Shown here: positions 6,975-16,410 of the stretch, one piece after another
Layout of the letters: the number at the start of each line of letters is the position of its first letter
Position numbering within the stretch: the first letter of the stretch is position 1
NCBI GenBank assembly: GCA_017394885.1
Contig: JAFPWO010000023.1
Span: 1-64,000 of the forward strand
Origin: Lachnospiraceae bacterium
GTDB taxonomy: Bacteria > Bacillota > Clostridia > Lachnospirales > Lachnospiraceae
Length of the DNA: 64,000 nt
Direction: 5' to 3'
Translations under genes and position numbers: made by a program
The notes under the pieces: model-generated
Seen by the model: only the letters and a program-made list of their open reading frames with translations
The model's database searches: none
Told to the model about the DNA's origin: nothing

Positions 6975-9194
6975 TCAGCGGGCCAGTTCAATCAGCTGAA
7001 GATGCAGTGTGGAGAAGCGCTGCTGTTCGGTATTGTTGTCCACCATCTGCTGGAAGGTGGTCAGGCTCCCGACCACGCAGACGCAGTTTCTGGCGCGGGT
7101 CACGGCGGTATAGATGAGCGGCCGCGTCATAAGTGGCTGCGGGACGTTTAAAAGCGGCAGCACGATGGCCGGATATTCGCTCCCCTGGGATTTGTGGACG
7201 GTCACGGCATAGGCCAGATCCAGCTCGTCGGCGTCGCTGAAAGGGTACACGGCTTCCCGCCCGTCATCAAAAACGATGACCAGCTCTTCCGTGAAAAAAC
7301 GGATATCCTTGACGAAACCGATATCTCCGTTGAAGATCCCGGTTCCCTGGCGCAGCAGAAGGCCGCCCTGCTCGCGGCTTTCCCATTCCCGCTGATAGTT
7401 GTTTTTGATCTGCATGACCTTATCGCCCACGCGCAGGAGGCAGCGCGCAAACTGCCGCTCTTTCCGGCCTTCGGCGGGCGGATTCAGGTACTGCTGCAGC
7501 ACGCGGTTGAGATTCTCCACGCCGAGGATCCCTTTGCGCATGGGGGTGATGACCTGGATCTCCCAGGGCTCGGCCTTGACGTACGGCGGGAGCTTCTCCT
7601 TCACGAGGCGGATCACCGCCTGCAGGATCACGGCCGCGTCGCCCCGCTGAATAAAGAGGAAATCCCGGCTGGCGGGGTTGGGGGTAATGACCTCGCCTTT
7701 ATTGATGCGGTGCGCGTTGACGATGATATCGCTGTTTTCGGCCTGGCGGAAAATCTTGCTTAACGCGATGGTGGGGGCCACGCCGGAACGGATGATATCT
7801 TTCAGAACATTCCCGGGGCCGACGGAGGGGAGCTGGCTCGCATCACCCACCAGGATCAGGCGCGTGCAGGGGATGAGCGCTTTCAGCAGGGCGTACATGA
7901 GCGGGAGATCCACCATGGAAACTTCGTCGATGATGACCACGTCCGCGCTGATCGGATTGGACTCATTGCGCGTGAAACGCAGGACTTCGTCCTCGCGGTT
8001 TTCATCCGGCATACCCATGAATTCCAGCAGCCGGTGGACCGTCTGGGCCGGATGCCCGGTGGCTTCGGTAATGCGGCGGGCAGCCCGCCCGGTCGGCGCG
8101 GCCAGCTCCACCTTCATCTCTTTTTTCTCAAAATAGCGCAGGATCGCCGAGATGATCGTAGTCTTCCCGGTGCCGGGGCCGCCCGTGATCACGGTCAGCC
8201 CGCAGCGGATCGCGGTCAGGACGGCCTCGCGCTGCTTGTCCTCCAGCTCCAGGCCGCTTTCCTTTTCCAGCTTTCCGATCTCCGCGGACAGAAAATCATC
8301 CTGCAGCGGGAAGCTCTGATTTAACTGACAGAGCATGGCTGCCGCCGAGGCTTCCATGTAGTAATAGGTGGAGAGATAAACGATCGGCACGCCGTTCAGA
8401 TCCCGCAGGATAAAGCGCTTATCGATCGCAAGGTCCATCACATGCTTTTCAATGAGCTCTTCCGGCTGTTCCAGCAGGGAAGCGGTATAGCTGATGAGCG
8501 CGGCGCGCGGCAGAAAGATGTGGCCGCTCTCCAGGGCCTGCATCATCGCGTACTGCAGCCCGCTGCGGATGCGGTAGTCCGAATCGGCGGCCAGCCCCAC
8601 GCTGCGCGCGATATCGTCGGCGATCCGGAAGCCCACATGGGTGATATCATCCATGAGCCGGTAAGGATTCGTTTCGATCACGGAATACAGCGTGGCGCCG
8701 TAGCGTTCGTAAATGCGGACGGCCAGCGAGAGCGGGATCCCGTATTTTTCCATAAACATGAGGGCCTGACGCATCTCCCGCTTTTCGATGACCTGCGCGG
8801 AGATCAGCCGGGCCCCTTTCAAGGAAATTCCCTTGACTTTGGCAAGCGTCTCCGGCGACTCTTCCATAATGCGCAGGGTATCGCTTTCAAACTGCCGCAC
8901 GATGCGGGCGGCCAGCGCCGGACCGATGCCCTTGATGGCGCCGGAGGCAAGATAGCGTTCGATGGCGGCGGCGTCCTCCGGGAGGGAGAGCGTAAAGCGC
9001 TCCACCGAAAACTGCTCCCCGTAGACCGGGTGCGTAACAAAAGAGCCCTCCACCTCGATCGGCTCGCCTTCCTGCAGCTCAGGCAGGATGCCGACGATGG
9101 TGATGGGCCCTTTTTCATCGGAAATCTCGATGACACTGTATCCGTTCTGCGCATTGCGGTGGATCACATATTCAACAGTGCCCTGAATGGTCAT
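6975..9194 (-). CDS. recD2: RecD2-type ATP-dependent DNA helicase
   Basis: A 739-aa superfamily 1B helicase that unwinds DNA 5' to 3' without RecB or RecC. An N-terminal OB-like part (residues 1-75) is followed by helix-hairpin-helix repeats (IKGIGPALAARIV near 88-100), the Walker A loop GGPGTGKTT with K344, Walker B IIDEVSMVD, and a C-terminal motif VTVHKSQGSEYP. The ATG at 9194 has AAGGAG upstream. It lies nine bases after mreB and 37 bases before comF, all on the minus strand, so the three are probably one transcript. Length and motifs match the RecD2 (YrrC) family. Confidence 0.93.
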   Translation of the reverse strand: MTIQGTVEYVIHRNAQNGYSVIEISDEKGPITIVGILPELQEGEPIEVEGSFVTHPVYGEQFSVERFTLSLPEDAAAIERYLASGAIKGIGPALAARIVRQFESDTLRIMEESPETLAKVKGISLKGARLISAQVIEKREMRQALMFMEKYGIPLSLAVRIYERYGATLYSVIETNPYRLMDDITHVGFRIADDIARSVGLAADSDYRIRSGLQYAMMQALESGHIFLPRAALISYTASLLEQPEELIEKHVMDLAIDKRFILRDLNGVPIVYLSTYYYMEASAAAMLCQLNQSFPLQDDFLSAEIGKLEKESGLELEDKQREAVLTAIRCGLTVITGGPGTGKTTIISAILRYFEKKEMKVELAAPTGRAARRITEATGHPAQTVHRLLEFMGMPDENREDEVLRFTRNESNPISADVVIIDEVSMVDLPLMYALLKALIPCTRLILVGDASQLPSVGPGNVLKDIIRSGVAPTIALSKIFRQAENSDIIVNAHRINKGEVITPNPASRDFLFIQRGDAAVILQAVIRLVKEKLPPYVKAEPWEIQVITPMRKGILGVENLNRVLQQYLNPPAEGRKERQFARCLLRVGDKVMQIKNNYQREWESREQGGLLLRQGTGIFNGDIGFVKDIRFFTEELVIVFDDGREAVYPFSDADELDLAYAVTVHKSQGSEYPAIVLPLLNVPQPLMTRPLIYTAVTRARNCVCVVGSLTTFQQMVDNNTEQQRFSTLHLQLIELAR

Positions 9195-9203
9195 AGATCT
9201 CCT

Positions 9204-10211
9204 TCAGCTGTGCTCTTCATTTTTGTTCTCATTCATGTATTCGATGAAGCGGCCGGTGCCAATGGCGACCGCCGTCATGGGCGATTCCGCGAGCACCGTG
9301 TTGATGCCGGTCTTTTCCTCGATCAGCTCATCCAGGCCGGAGAGCAGCGCGCCGCCGCCGGTCATGACGATGCCGCGCTCGTAGATGTCCGAGGCCAGCT
9401 CGGGCGGGGTGCGTTCCAGCACGTTGTGGATCGCGTCCACGATCTGCAGGGCCGGATCGTGCAGGGCTTCCAGCATCTCATCCGAGGTGATGGTCATGGT
9501 CTTGGGCAGGCCCGTCATGAGGTTGCGGCCCTTGACGTCCATCTTCAGGGTCTCGGGGCGCGGGTAGGCGCAGCCGATGGCGATCTTGATGTCTTCCGCG
9601 GTGCGCTCCCCGATCAGCAGGTTGTGGCGCTTGCGCATATACTTGATGATGGCTTCGTCGAAATCGTCGCCGGCCAGCTTGAGGGACGTGCTGACGACGG
9701 TGCCGCCGAGCGAGATCACGGCGATATCCGAGGTCCCGCCGCCGATATCCACAATCATGTTGCCGCAGGGCTTGGAGATGTCGATCCCGGCGCCGATGGC
9801 CGCCGCGACCGGCTCCTCAATAATGGTCACTTCCCGGGCGCCCGCATTGTAGGTCGCGTCTTCCACGGCCTTCTTTTCCACTTCCGTGGCGCCGCTCGGG
9901 ATACAGACGCTGATACGCGGTTTGCGCAGCGTCCGCCGGTTCATCGCCTTATTGATAAAGTATTTGAGCATTTTTTCGGTGGTGATGTAATCGGAAATAA
10001 CGCCCTGCCGGAGCGGACGGATGGCGGTGATATTGCCCGGCGTGCGGCCGATCATTTTCCGGGCTTCTTCGCCGATCGCGACGATTTCCTGAGAGTCCCG
10101 GTCAAACGCGACCACAGACGGTTCTTTTAAGACGATTCCTTTTCCCTTTATGTAAACCAGTATGCTGGCAGTTCCCAAATCAATACCGATATCCATGGAG
10201 AGCACGGGCAT
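9204..10211 (-). CDS. mreB: Rod-shape protein MreB/Mbl, actin-like
   Basis: A 335-aa bacterial actin that forms membrane-associated filaments to guide side-wall synthesis. Signatures are the phosphate-1 loop DIGIDLGTASILVYIKGKG at the N-terminus, phosphate-2 IVDIGGGTSDIAVISLGG, and the adenosine motif GIVMTGGGALLSGLDELI. The ATG at 10211 has AAGGAGG eight bases upstream; a TTG two codons earlier is too close to that site. Which paralogue it is (MreB, Mbl or MreBH) cannot be settled, and no mreC/mreD follow. Instead recD2 and comF follow directly. Confidence 0.92.
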   Translation of the reverse strand: MPVLSMDIGIDLGTASILVYIKGKGIVLKEPSVVAFDRDSQEIVAIGEEARKMIGRTPGNITAIRPLRQGVISDYITTEKMLKYFINKAMNRRTLRKPRISVCIPSGATEVEKKAVEDATYNAGAREVTIIEEPVAAAIGAGIDISKPCGNMIVDIGGGTSDIAVISLGGTVVSTSLKLAGDDFDEAIIKYMRKRHNLLIGERTAEDIKIAIGCAYPRPETLKMDVKGRNLMTGLPKTMTITSDEMLEALHDPALQIVDAIHNVLERTPPELASDIYERGIVMTGGGALLSGLDELIEEKTGINTVLAESPMTAVAIGTGRFIEYMNENKNEEHS

Positions 10212-10256
10212 AAACAAGTCCTCCTTGGCATTTTCCCTCAGCGAGAGAGCGTATCT

Positions 10257-10286
10257 ATTCTACATCAGACCGCAGGGAAAAGTAAA
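10257..10286 (-). promoter_or_regulatory. Promoter for mreB-recD2-comF
   Basis: Minus-strand TTTACT (10286-10281), an 18-base spacer, then TAGAAT (10262-10257). It lies in the 124-base gap between mreB and the upstream carboxypeptidase gene. Confidence 0.5.
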
Positions 10287-10335
10287 GGAGGATTTGCTAA
10301 ACTTTATTAAGTTTTTTGGGCTGCGTTTATCTTTT

Positions 10336-11838
10336 TTACCACTGATAGATCCGGGCGGCTTTCTCTTCCAGATAGCGGATAAAGTACGCCGGATTGAACG
10401 GCTCTTTTAAGACCCGCTCCAAAAGCTCGGCCGGGGGATACAGGCGCCCGAAGCGCCAGATGTGCGCCCGGTTCCATTCGTTGATCGGGCCGAAATCGCC
10501 TTTTTCGATACAGTCCGAAACGTCCACGCTTTCCTGCATTCTGGCCAGGAACTGTGCGCCGTAGGCGCTGCCGAGGGCGTAAGCGGGGAAGTAGCCGATG
10601 AGCCCGCCGGCCCAGTGGGAATCCTGCAGGACGCCGTGCGTATCGTCGGGGACGTCGATCCCCAGATACTCTTTATACAGCGCGTTCCAGGCGGCCGGAA
10701 GGTCATGCGCGCACAGCTCGCCGGCGAAGATCCTTTTCTCCAGCTCGTAGCGCACCATCACATGCAGGCAGTAGGTGAATTCGTCGGCTTTGGTACGAAT
10801 CAAAGATGCCTCCGCTTTGTTCACGGCCTTCCACATCTCCTCCGGGGCATGGCCTTCAAACACTTCCGGCCAGAGCTCTTTCAGCTTCGGGTAGATGAGC
10901 CGGATAAACGGCAGGCTGCGGCCGATGATGTTTTCGTAAAAACGGCTCTGGCTTTCATGGATGCTCATGCAGACGCCGCCGTCCAGCACGGTATAGGCCA
11001 GCGAATCATCCGCCCCGGTCTCATACAGTGCATGCCCGCCCTCGTGGATCACGCTGTACATCGAAAAGCTGACGTCCTCGGGATAGTAGTGCGTGGTGAT
11101 GCGGGTATCGAAGTGGGAGCCGAGGCTGGTGGTGAAGGGGTGTTCGGTGGTGGAAAGGCCCACATGCTCCGTATCCAGCCCGATGAGCGGCATCAGATAC
11201 CGGGCCAGCGCCTCCTGGCGGGCCTCGTCGAAATTGCCTTTGATCAGGGCGGAAGAGGGCTGGGGAGACGCGGCGATCTTCTGCAGCAGCGGGACGATAT
11301 GCGTGCGCAGGGCCGAGAAAAAGGCGTCGCATTTTTCCCGGGTCAGTCCTTTTTCGTACTTGTCCAGCCAGTAATCGTACGGGTCGGCGTCCGGCGCGCA
11401 GTAGGCGGCAAAACGCTTCTTGGTCTCGAACATTTTCTCCAGATACGGCTCGAAGCGCGCAAAGTCATTCGCGGCCTTCGCCGTGTGCCAGACGTCGTCG
11501 GATTCCACCCGCAGCTTATTGTAGGCGATATATTCCGCCATGGGGATGGCCTGCATATCCCGGATGCTTTCCAGCATCAGAAAGACCATGCGGCGTTCCT
11601 TCTCGTTCAGTTCTTCCTGATTCGCGTCCAGATAATCCAGCAGGGAAACGGTCTCTTCCCCGGTGCTGAGACGGTAGATTTCTTCGCTTAAGACCGACAT
11701 GCTGCGGCCGCGGTTTGCCGCGGTCTTTTTCGGGGCGGCCGTCGCGCCGTCATAGCTCATGAGCCCCAGGGCGTGGCGGTAGGCACTCTGCTTGGCCTGA
11801 AGGGCCAGGAGTTTTTCACGGGCTTCCTGCAGTGTCAT
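10336..11838 (-). CDS. M32-family metallocarboxypeptidase (carboxypeptidase Taq type)
   Basis: A 500-aa zinc carboxypeptidase of standard M32 length. The HEGGH motif (the M32 form of HExxH) is at residues 265-269, followed by the family segment SRFYENIIGRS and the upstream TTSLGSHFDTRIT segment. It removes C-terminal residues from peptides in the cytoplasm. The start is the ATG at 11838, which has GGAGG close upstream; 32 more in-frame codons upstream are not supported. It has its own consensus promoter and no partner gene on the same strand except mreB further on. Confidence 0.92.
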   Translation of the reverse strand: MTLQEAREKLLALQAKQSAYRHALGLMSYDGATAAPKKTAANRGRSMSVLSEEIYRLSTGEETVSLLDYLDANQEELNEKERRMVFLMLESIRDMQAIPMAEYIAYNKLRVESDDVWHTAKAANDFARFEPYLEKMFETKKRFAAYCAPDADPYDYWLDKYEKGLTREKCDAFFSALRTHIVPLLQKIAASPQPSSALIKGNFDEARQEALARYLMPLIGLDTEHVGLSTTEHPFTTSLGSHFDTRITTHYYPEDVSFSMYSVIHEGGHALYETGADDSLAYTVLDGGVCMSIHESQSRFYENIIGRSLPFIRLIYPKLKELWPEVFEGHAPEEMWKAVNKAEASLIRTKADEFTYCLHVMVRYELEKRIFAGELCAHDLPAAWNALYKEYLGIDVPDDTHGVLQDSHWAGGLIGYFPAYALGSAYGAQFLARMQESVDVSDCIEKGDFGPINEWNRAHIWRFGRLYPPAELLERVLKEPFNPAYFIRYLEEKAARIYQW

Positions 11839-11889
11839 TTTCTTTTCCTCCGTGACAATCGCGTGCTTTGGCAGCGCTTTTTCAACTTC

Positions 11890-11918
11890 ATCATAATAAC
11901 TCCCCGCGGCCCTGTCAA
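11890..11918 (-). promoter_or_regulatory. Promoter for the M32 carboxypeptidase gene
   Basis: Minus-strand TTGACA (11918-11913), 17 bases, TATGAT (11895-11890): near-perfect sigma-A type. Confidence 0.75.
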
Positions 11919-11964
11919 TACAGAGAAGTTTCATAAACTACATAGAACTTTCACAGAAATTTTC

Positions 11965-11993
11965 TTGTTTTTCAAGGTGTTTTTTGGTATAAT
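11965..11993 (+). promoter_or_regulatory. Promoter for the NlpC/P60 gene
   Basis: TTGTTT (11965-11970), 17 bases, perfect TATAAT (11988-11993). It is divergent from the M32 promoter. Confidence 0.75.
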
Positions 11994-12028
11994 ACCGTCG
12001 GCTATATGTAAATATTAACCTTTTTGGA

Positions 12029-13855
12029 ATGAATAAAATGAAGAAAAACGCTTCTGCAAAATGGATCGCCCTGCTGATGGCGGTGACAATGATTTTGTCG
12101 CTGCCGGGTTCCGTGCGGGCGGATGAGATCAAGGCGGAAAGCGATACGGAATACCTGACGGAAGCGCCCGGATCAACGGAGGAGGAAAGCATTCTGCCGA
12201 CGGAAGATCCGTCTGAGTCGGAAAGCGAACCGCTGACGGAAGCAGAAAGCACGGAGCCGGAGCAGGAGGAGACCCTCGCGCTGAGCGTGGAAGAGGTCCT
12301 TCGGCTGCGGGATGAGGGCGGCAACCAGCCGGCTGCCGTCGCGGTCTCCACCGGCGGCGAAACGGCCGGCGCCAAATCGGTGCAGGCCAGCCTGCTTCTG
12401 GCCAAGCGCTTAAAGCAGCTGGCGGAAACGCACGGCCACAATATGATCGTCTTCCGCGGAAACGGCTTCGTGTATGTCCGGAAGGAGCCGGCTGCGAACG
12501 CAGCCGTCGTCGGGAAGATGTATTACAATTCCGTCGCGACCGTCCTTAATATGCTCTATGAGGAAGACGGGCTCTGGCTGAATATCAGCTCCGGCTCTGT
12601 CGAAGGATATGTGCGCTCCGAGCTGTTTGTGCGCGGCGGAGAGGCGCAGGATCTGCTGGGTTCTATCGCGCAGACCTGGGCGATCCCGAAGGCGGACGCG
12701 CAGCGGCTTTACAAGTATGAATCGACGGCCAGCGATACGATAGCGACGCTGAGCGGCGGCCAGAAATACAAAGTGCTTTCCGTCCGGAACGGCTTTACCC
12801 GGCTGTTCTTCGGGGAGACGGCACAGGGGGCCGCCGTAACGGGCTACGTTCCCAATTCGGAAGTTCTGTACACGCAGGACTGGACGTATGCGGTCACGCT
12901 GGAAGAAGAAAACCAGGCCTATCAGGATGCGCAGAAAGCGCTGGAGGAGGAGAGTCTCCGGGAGTCCAGCCGGATCGCTTCGTCGGAGCAGGAATCGCGC
13001 GATGCGCAGTCCTGGGAGGATGCGTCCCGCGCGTCCGCGGAGCAGGCGTCCCGCGAGGCGGAAGAGGCGTCCCGTGCTTCTTCGGAAGAGGCATCCCGTG
13101 CCGCGGAAGAATGGTCCCGCGCACAGGAATCCATCCATGAATCGGAAGCGCTGGAGTCCTCCCTGCTGGAGTCCTCTTGGCTGGAGTCTTCGATCCTGGC
13201 ATCGTCCTGGTGGGCTTCCTGGTATGAGTCCTCGGTGATCGAATCTTCCCTGCTGGAATCCTCGTGGCTGGAATCTTCCTGGCTGGAATCCTCCCGCCAG
13301 GCGGAACTGACCGCAGAAGTTACGCCGGCGCCGGAGGATACGACGTCGTGGCAGGAACCGACCAGCTGGCAGGAGACGCAGCCGAGTTCCAGCAGCAGCG
13401 AGACCGAGACGACGACCGAGGCGCCGGCCCCGATCGACGGGGTCGCGACCTACGGCCCGATGATCCCGGAAACGACGGCGCTGCGCCGGACGATCTGTCT
13501 GGACGCCCTGCAGTATGTCGACAAACTGGACTATGTATGGTGCGGGGAAAGCCTGGTAACCGGTGCGGACTGCTCCGGCTTCCTTCGGGCAATATTTGCC
13601 AATTACGGGATCGATATCGCGCATTACAGCTATACGATTGCGAAGACCGGAATCAAGGTCATGTCGCTGGAGGAAGCACAGCCCGGCGATATCCTCTGCT
13701 TCCGGACCGACGATGAGGCCGCCGGCAACGGCCACGTGGGCTTGTATCTGGGCAACGGACTGATGGTCCACTCCCCGAGCACCGGGCGCAAAGTCTGCGT
13801 GGTGTATTTTGAAACGACTCACTTAAGTACGATCCAGAACGTGATCTGCGACTGA
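12029..13855 (+). CDS. Secreted NlpC/P60 peptidoglycan hydrolase with Ser-rich pentapeptide repeats
   Basis: A 608-aa exported wall hydrolase. Residues 1-31 form a signal peptide. SH3-like segments span about 135-290 (for example FVYVRKEPAANAAVVGKMYY). A Glu/Ser/Ala/Arg-rich stretch covers about 300-372. A tandem repeat of the pentapeptide type x-L-E-S-S runs from 374 to 422. A Thr/Ser linker leads to the NlpC/P60 domain at about 480-608 with the catalytic triad C515 (GADCSGF), H569 (GHVGLYLG) and H581 (VHSPS). It should cleave stem peptides at D-Glu-diamino acid bonds. The ribosome site is weak; ATG 12038 is an alternative start. It may share a transcript with the ROK and nagA genes that follow. 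Confidence 0.88.
   Translation: MNKMKKNASAKWIALLMAVTMILSLPGSVRADEIKAESDTEYLTEAPGSTEEESILPTEDPSESESEPLTEAESTEPEQEETLALSVEEVLRLRDEGGNQPAAVAVSTGGETAGAKSVQASLLLAKRLKQLAETHGHNMIVFRGNGFVYVRKEPAANAAVVGKMYYNSVATVLNMLYEEDGLWLNISSGSVEGYVRSELFVRGGEAQDLLGSIAQTWAIPKADAQRLYKYESTASDTIATLSGGQKYKVLSVRNGFTRLFFGETAQGAAVTGYVPNSEVLYTQDWTYAVTLEEENQAYQDAQKALEEESLRESSRIASSEQESRDAQSWEDASRASAEQASREAEEASRASSEEASRAAEEWSRAQESIHESEALESSLLESSWLESSILASSWWASWYESSVIESSLLESSWLESSWLESSRQAELTAEVTPAPEDTTSWQEPTSWQETQPSSSSSETETTTEAPAPIDGVATYGPMIPETTALRRTICLDALQYVDKLDYVWCGESLVTGADCSGFLRAIFANYGIDIAHYSYTIAKTGIKVMSLEEAQPGDILCFRTDDEAAGNGHVGLYLGNGLMVHSPSTGRKVCVVYFETTHLSTIQNVICD
13148..13294 (+). repeat. Coding tandem repeat, x-L-E-S-S pentapeptide units
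   Basis: Ten consecutive units occupy residues 374-422 of the NlpC/P60 protein: ALESS, LLESS, WLESS, ILASS, WWASW, YESS, VIESS, LLESS, WLESS, WLESS. One unit is a residue short. The bulky first positions alternate among Leu, Trp, Ile, Val and Tyr. At DNA level the units are similar 15-mers with synonymous drift. Confidence 0.85.
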
Positions 13856-13901
13856 CGCGTTCTGTTCAGCCAATAAACAATAGAATAACGGTGGAAAACG
13901 A

Positions 13902-15275
13902 ATGAATTATCTGAACATACCCTTTGAACTCAGGAACAGACCTTCGCTGGACCCGGGGTTTATTCCCTTCGGCGCCTGGGCAGACGCCTTCCTGAAAGAA
14001 GCAAAGAGAGAGTTTCGGGTAGCGGTGGAACGGGAGAACGGCCAGATTTCGGTCTTCCGTTCTTTTCTGCGCGATGAAAGCTTTGAACAGGCCAATACCC
14101 GGTATATGGAGCGCTTTGTAAAGTTCCTGCTGTGGAGCGTCGGCGGCTGGCGCGTGACGATCTGCGGCTGTGAAGAGACCGCGAAAAAGCTGCAGGAAGC
14201 ATTCCGCCTGGAAGGCGAAAGAGACTTCGACGTCCACTTTATGATGGACGTCTTTGAGCGGCCCTTTGAGATCGGGCTGTGCGACGTGGCGCATTTCCCG
14301 GCGGCGAATGAGCAGCCGAAGGCGGCCGGCGGACACCTGAACGGCTGCCGCATCGGCTTTGACGCCGGCGGATCGGACCGGAAAGTCTCCGCGGTGATCG
14401 ACGGGGAGACCGTCTATTCCGAGGAAGTGGTCTGGTTCCCGAAGCTGTCGGAGGATCTGGATTATCAGTATAACGGGATCGTCGAGTCCTTTAAGACGGC
14501 GGCGTCCAAGATGCCGCGCGTGGACGCGATCGGGGTCTCCTCCGCGGGGACCTTCGTGGGCAACAGCCCTATGGTCTGTTCGCTCTTTATCAAGATCCCG
14601 CGCAGCCGCCGGGAGGACGTAAAGAGCATTTACGACCGGGCGGCGAAGGAGATCGGAGATATTCCGATTGTCGTGGCCAATGACGGCGACGTTACCGCCC
14701 TGGCCGGCGCGATGAGCTTAAATACCGGCGCGGTCATGGGCGTCGCGATGGGGACCAGCGAGGCCGCCGGATACGTGAATCCGGAAGGAAAGCTTCTCGG
14801 ATGGTTCAATGAGCTGGCCTTCGCCCCGGTCGATATCCGGGAGAATGCGCCGCAGGATGAGTGGTCGGGCGATTACGGCGTCGGCTGCAAGTATTTCTCG
14901 CAGGACGCGGTCATCCTGCTGGCTCCGAAAGCCGGAATCGATCTGCCGGAAGAATTAAGCCTTGCGGACAAACTGAAGGCGGTGCAGAAGCTGGCCGAGG
15001 AAGGCCATCCCGGCGCGCGGGAGATCTTTGTGAATATCGGTGACTATCTGGCGCATACCCTTTCTCTCTATGCCCGCTTCTATGATCTCAAGTACCTGCT
15101 GGTGCTCGGGCGCGTGGCGTCGGGGATCGGCGGCGACCTGCTGATCGAAGAATGCAACCGGGTGCTGAAAGAAGAGTATCCGCAGCTGGCGGAGAAGATC
15201 ACCGTTATGCTGCCGGATGAAAACGCCCGCCGCGTGGGGCAGAGCATTGCCGCGGCCAGCCTGCCGGAGGTGTAA
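13902..15275 (+). CDS. ROK-family protein, probable sugar kinase with N-terminal extension
   Basis: A 457-aa protein. The C-terminal 300 residues match the ROK/actin-like ATPase fold: a phosphate loop near residue 152 (GFDAGGSDRKVSAVIDG), an ANDGDVTALAGA segment, and VLGRVASGIGGDL near the end. The first 145 residues belong to no domain I can name and show no helix-turn-helix, unlike NagC/XylR-type ROK repressors. The next gene, nagA, overlaps nothing but starts one base after the stop codon, so the two are coupled. This suggests amino-sugar phosphorylation, possibly GlcNAc from wall turnover. The substrate is inferred from context only. Confidence 0.65.
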   Translation: MNYLNIPFELRNRPSLDPGFIPFGAWADAFLKEAKREFRVAVERENGQISVFRSFLRDESFEQANTRYMERFVKFLLWSVGGWRVTICGCEETAKKLQEAFRLEGERDFDVHFMMDVFERPFEIGLCDVAHFPAANEQPKAAGGHLNGCRIGFDAGGSDRKVSAVIDGETVYSEEVVWFPKLSEDLDYQYNGIVESFKTAASKMPRVDAIGVSSAGTFVGNSPMVCSLFIKIPRSRREDVKSIYDRAAKEIGDIPIVVANDGDVTALAGAMSLNTGAVMGVAMGTSEAAGYVNPEGKLLGWFNELAFAPVDIRENAPQDEWSGDYGVGCKYFSQDAVILLAPKAGIDLPEELSLADKLKAVQKLAEEGHPGAREIFVNIGDYLAHTLSLYARFYDLKYLLVLGRVASGIGGDLLIEECNRVLKEEYPQLAEKITVMLPDENARRVGQSIAAASLPEV

Positions 15276-15276
15276 G

Positions 15277-16398
15277 ATGCTGTTTACGAATGCGAAAGTT
15301 TTTACGGAAGAAAAGGGCTTTGTCCGCGGCGGATTCGCGGTGGAGGAAGGCCGCTTTGCGGAAGTGTTTTTTGAGGAACGGGAAGGCGGGGTGGATCTGG
15401 GCGGCGCCTGTGTGATCCCCGGCCTGGTGGATATCCATACGCACGGCGCGGCCGGGGCGGATTTTTCTGACGGAGACGTTGCGGGCCTTGCGCGGATGGC
15501 GCGGCATCTGGCAAAAAACGGGGTCACGAGCTTCGCGCCGACCTCGATGACGCTGCCATATGAAACGCTGGCACAGGCGTTCCGGACCGCGGTACAGTTG
15601 CTGAAGGAACGGCCGGAAGACTGCGCGCGTCCCATGGGGATCCACATGGAAGGCCCGTTCTTCTCGGAGAAGAAAAAAGGTGCGCAGAACGGCGCGTATC
15701 TGAGGCTGCCGGATTTTGCGGCGTTCAAAGAACTGTATGAGGTCAGCGAAGGGCTGCTCCGGATCGTGGACGTTGCGCCGGAGCTGAACGGCGCGGCGGA
15801 GTTTACCCGCCAGGCGAAGGAATACTGCACGGTCTCCGTGGCGCATACCGACGCGGATTATGAGGACACCAAAGCGGTTTATGAGGCCGGGGCGACGCAT
15901 CTGACCCATCTGTACAACGCGATGCCCGGGATCCATCACCGCAAGCCCGGCGTGATCGGGGCGGCTTCGGAAAAAGAAGACGTGAAGGCGGAGATCATCT
16001 GCGACGGCCTGCATGTGCATCCGTCGGCGATCCGTATGGCCTTTAAGCTCTTCCCGGGGCGGATCTGCCTGATCTCGGATTCCCTGCGCTGCTGCGGCAT
16101 GCCAGACGGCGAGTACGAACTGGGCGGCCAGCAGGTCTTCCTTTCAGGCGGTGTGGCGCGCCTTGCGGACGGGACGATCGCCGGCGCGGCTTCGAACCTG
16201 TATACGGATATGCGGAACGTGGTATCTTTCGGGATCGACCGCGATGAGGCGATCCGGGCGGCCACGATCCGGCCGGCCCGCGAGATCGGCCGGGGCGATG
16301 AGATCGGTTCGATCGAAGCAGGGAAGCTTGCGGACTTTGTGATCTGCGGCGAAGACCTGGCGCTGCGGGAAGTCTGGCTGGGCGGAAAGAAGATCTGA
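15277..16398 (+). CDS. nagA: N-acetylglucosamine-6-phosphate deacetylase
   Basis: A 373-aa amidohydrolase that removes acetate from GlcNAc-6-P to give glucosamine-6-P. Metal and catalytic motifs are all visible: VDIHTHGAAGADF, GIHMEGPF, the VAHTDADY segment, THLYNAMPGIHHR, and IICDGLHVHP with ISDSL later. The start is the ATG at 15277 because GGAGG (inside the end of the ROK gene) stands just upstream. Co-transcribed with the ROK gene; nagB is not in the window. Confidence 0.93.
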   Translation: MLFTNAKVFTEEKGFVRGGFAVEEGRFAEVFFEEREGGVDLGGACVIPGLVDIHTHGAAGADFSDGDVAGLARMARHLAKNGVTSFAPTSMTLPYETLAQAFRTAVQLLKERPEDCARPMGIHMEGPFFSEKKKGAQNGAYLRLPDFAAFKELYEVSEGLLRIVDVAPELNGAAEFTRQAKEYCTVSVAHTDADYEDTKAVYEAGATHLTHLYNAMPGIHHRKPGVIGAASEKEDVKAEIICDGLHVHPSAIRMAFKLFPGRICLISDSLRCCGMPDGEYELGGQQVFLSGGVARLADGTIAGAASNLYTDMRNVVSFGIDRDEAIRAATIRPAREIGRGDEIGSIEAGKLADFVICGEDLALREVWLGGKKI

Positions 16399-16410
16399 AG
16401 CAAAAAACAA

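Noticed and set aside
8442..10130. A 562-codon plus-strand frame across recD2 and mreB
   Set aside because: It runs antisense to two well-identified genes and their junction, with low-complexity Asp/His/Gly-rich sequence typical of shadow frames.
13148..13294. Repeated 15-mers that might be a CRISPR-like array
   Set aside because: Units are contiguous with no spacers and are in frame inside a coding sequence.
12410..13822. A 470-codon minus-strand frame opposite the NlpC/P60 gene
   Set aside because: Antisense to a clear hydrolase; its Arg/Gly/Phe repeats only mirror the LESS repeat on the coding strand.
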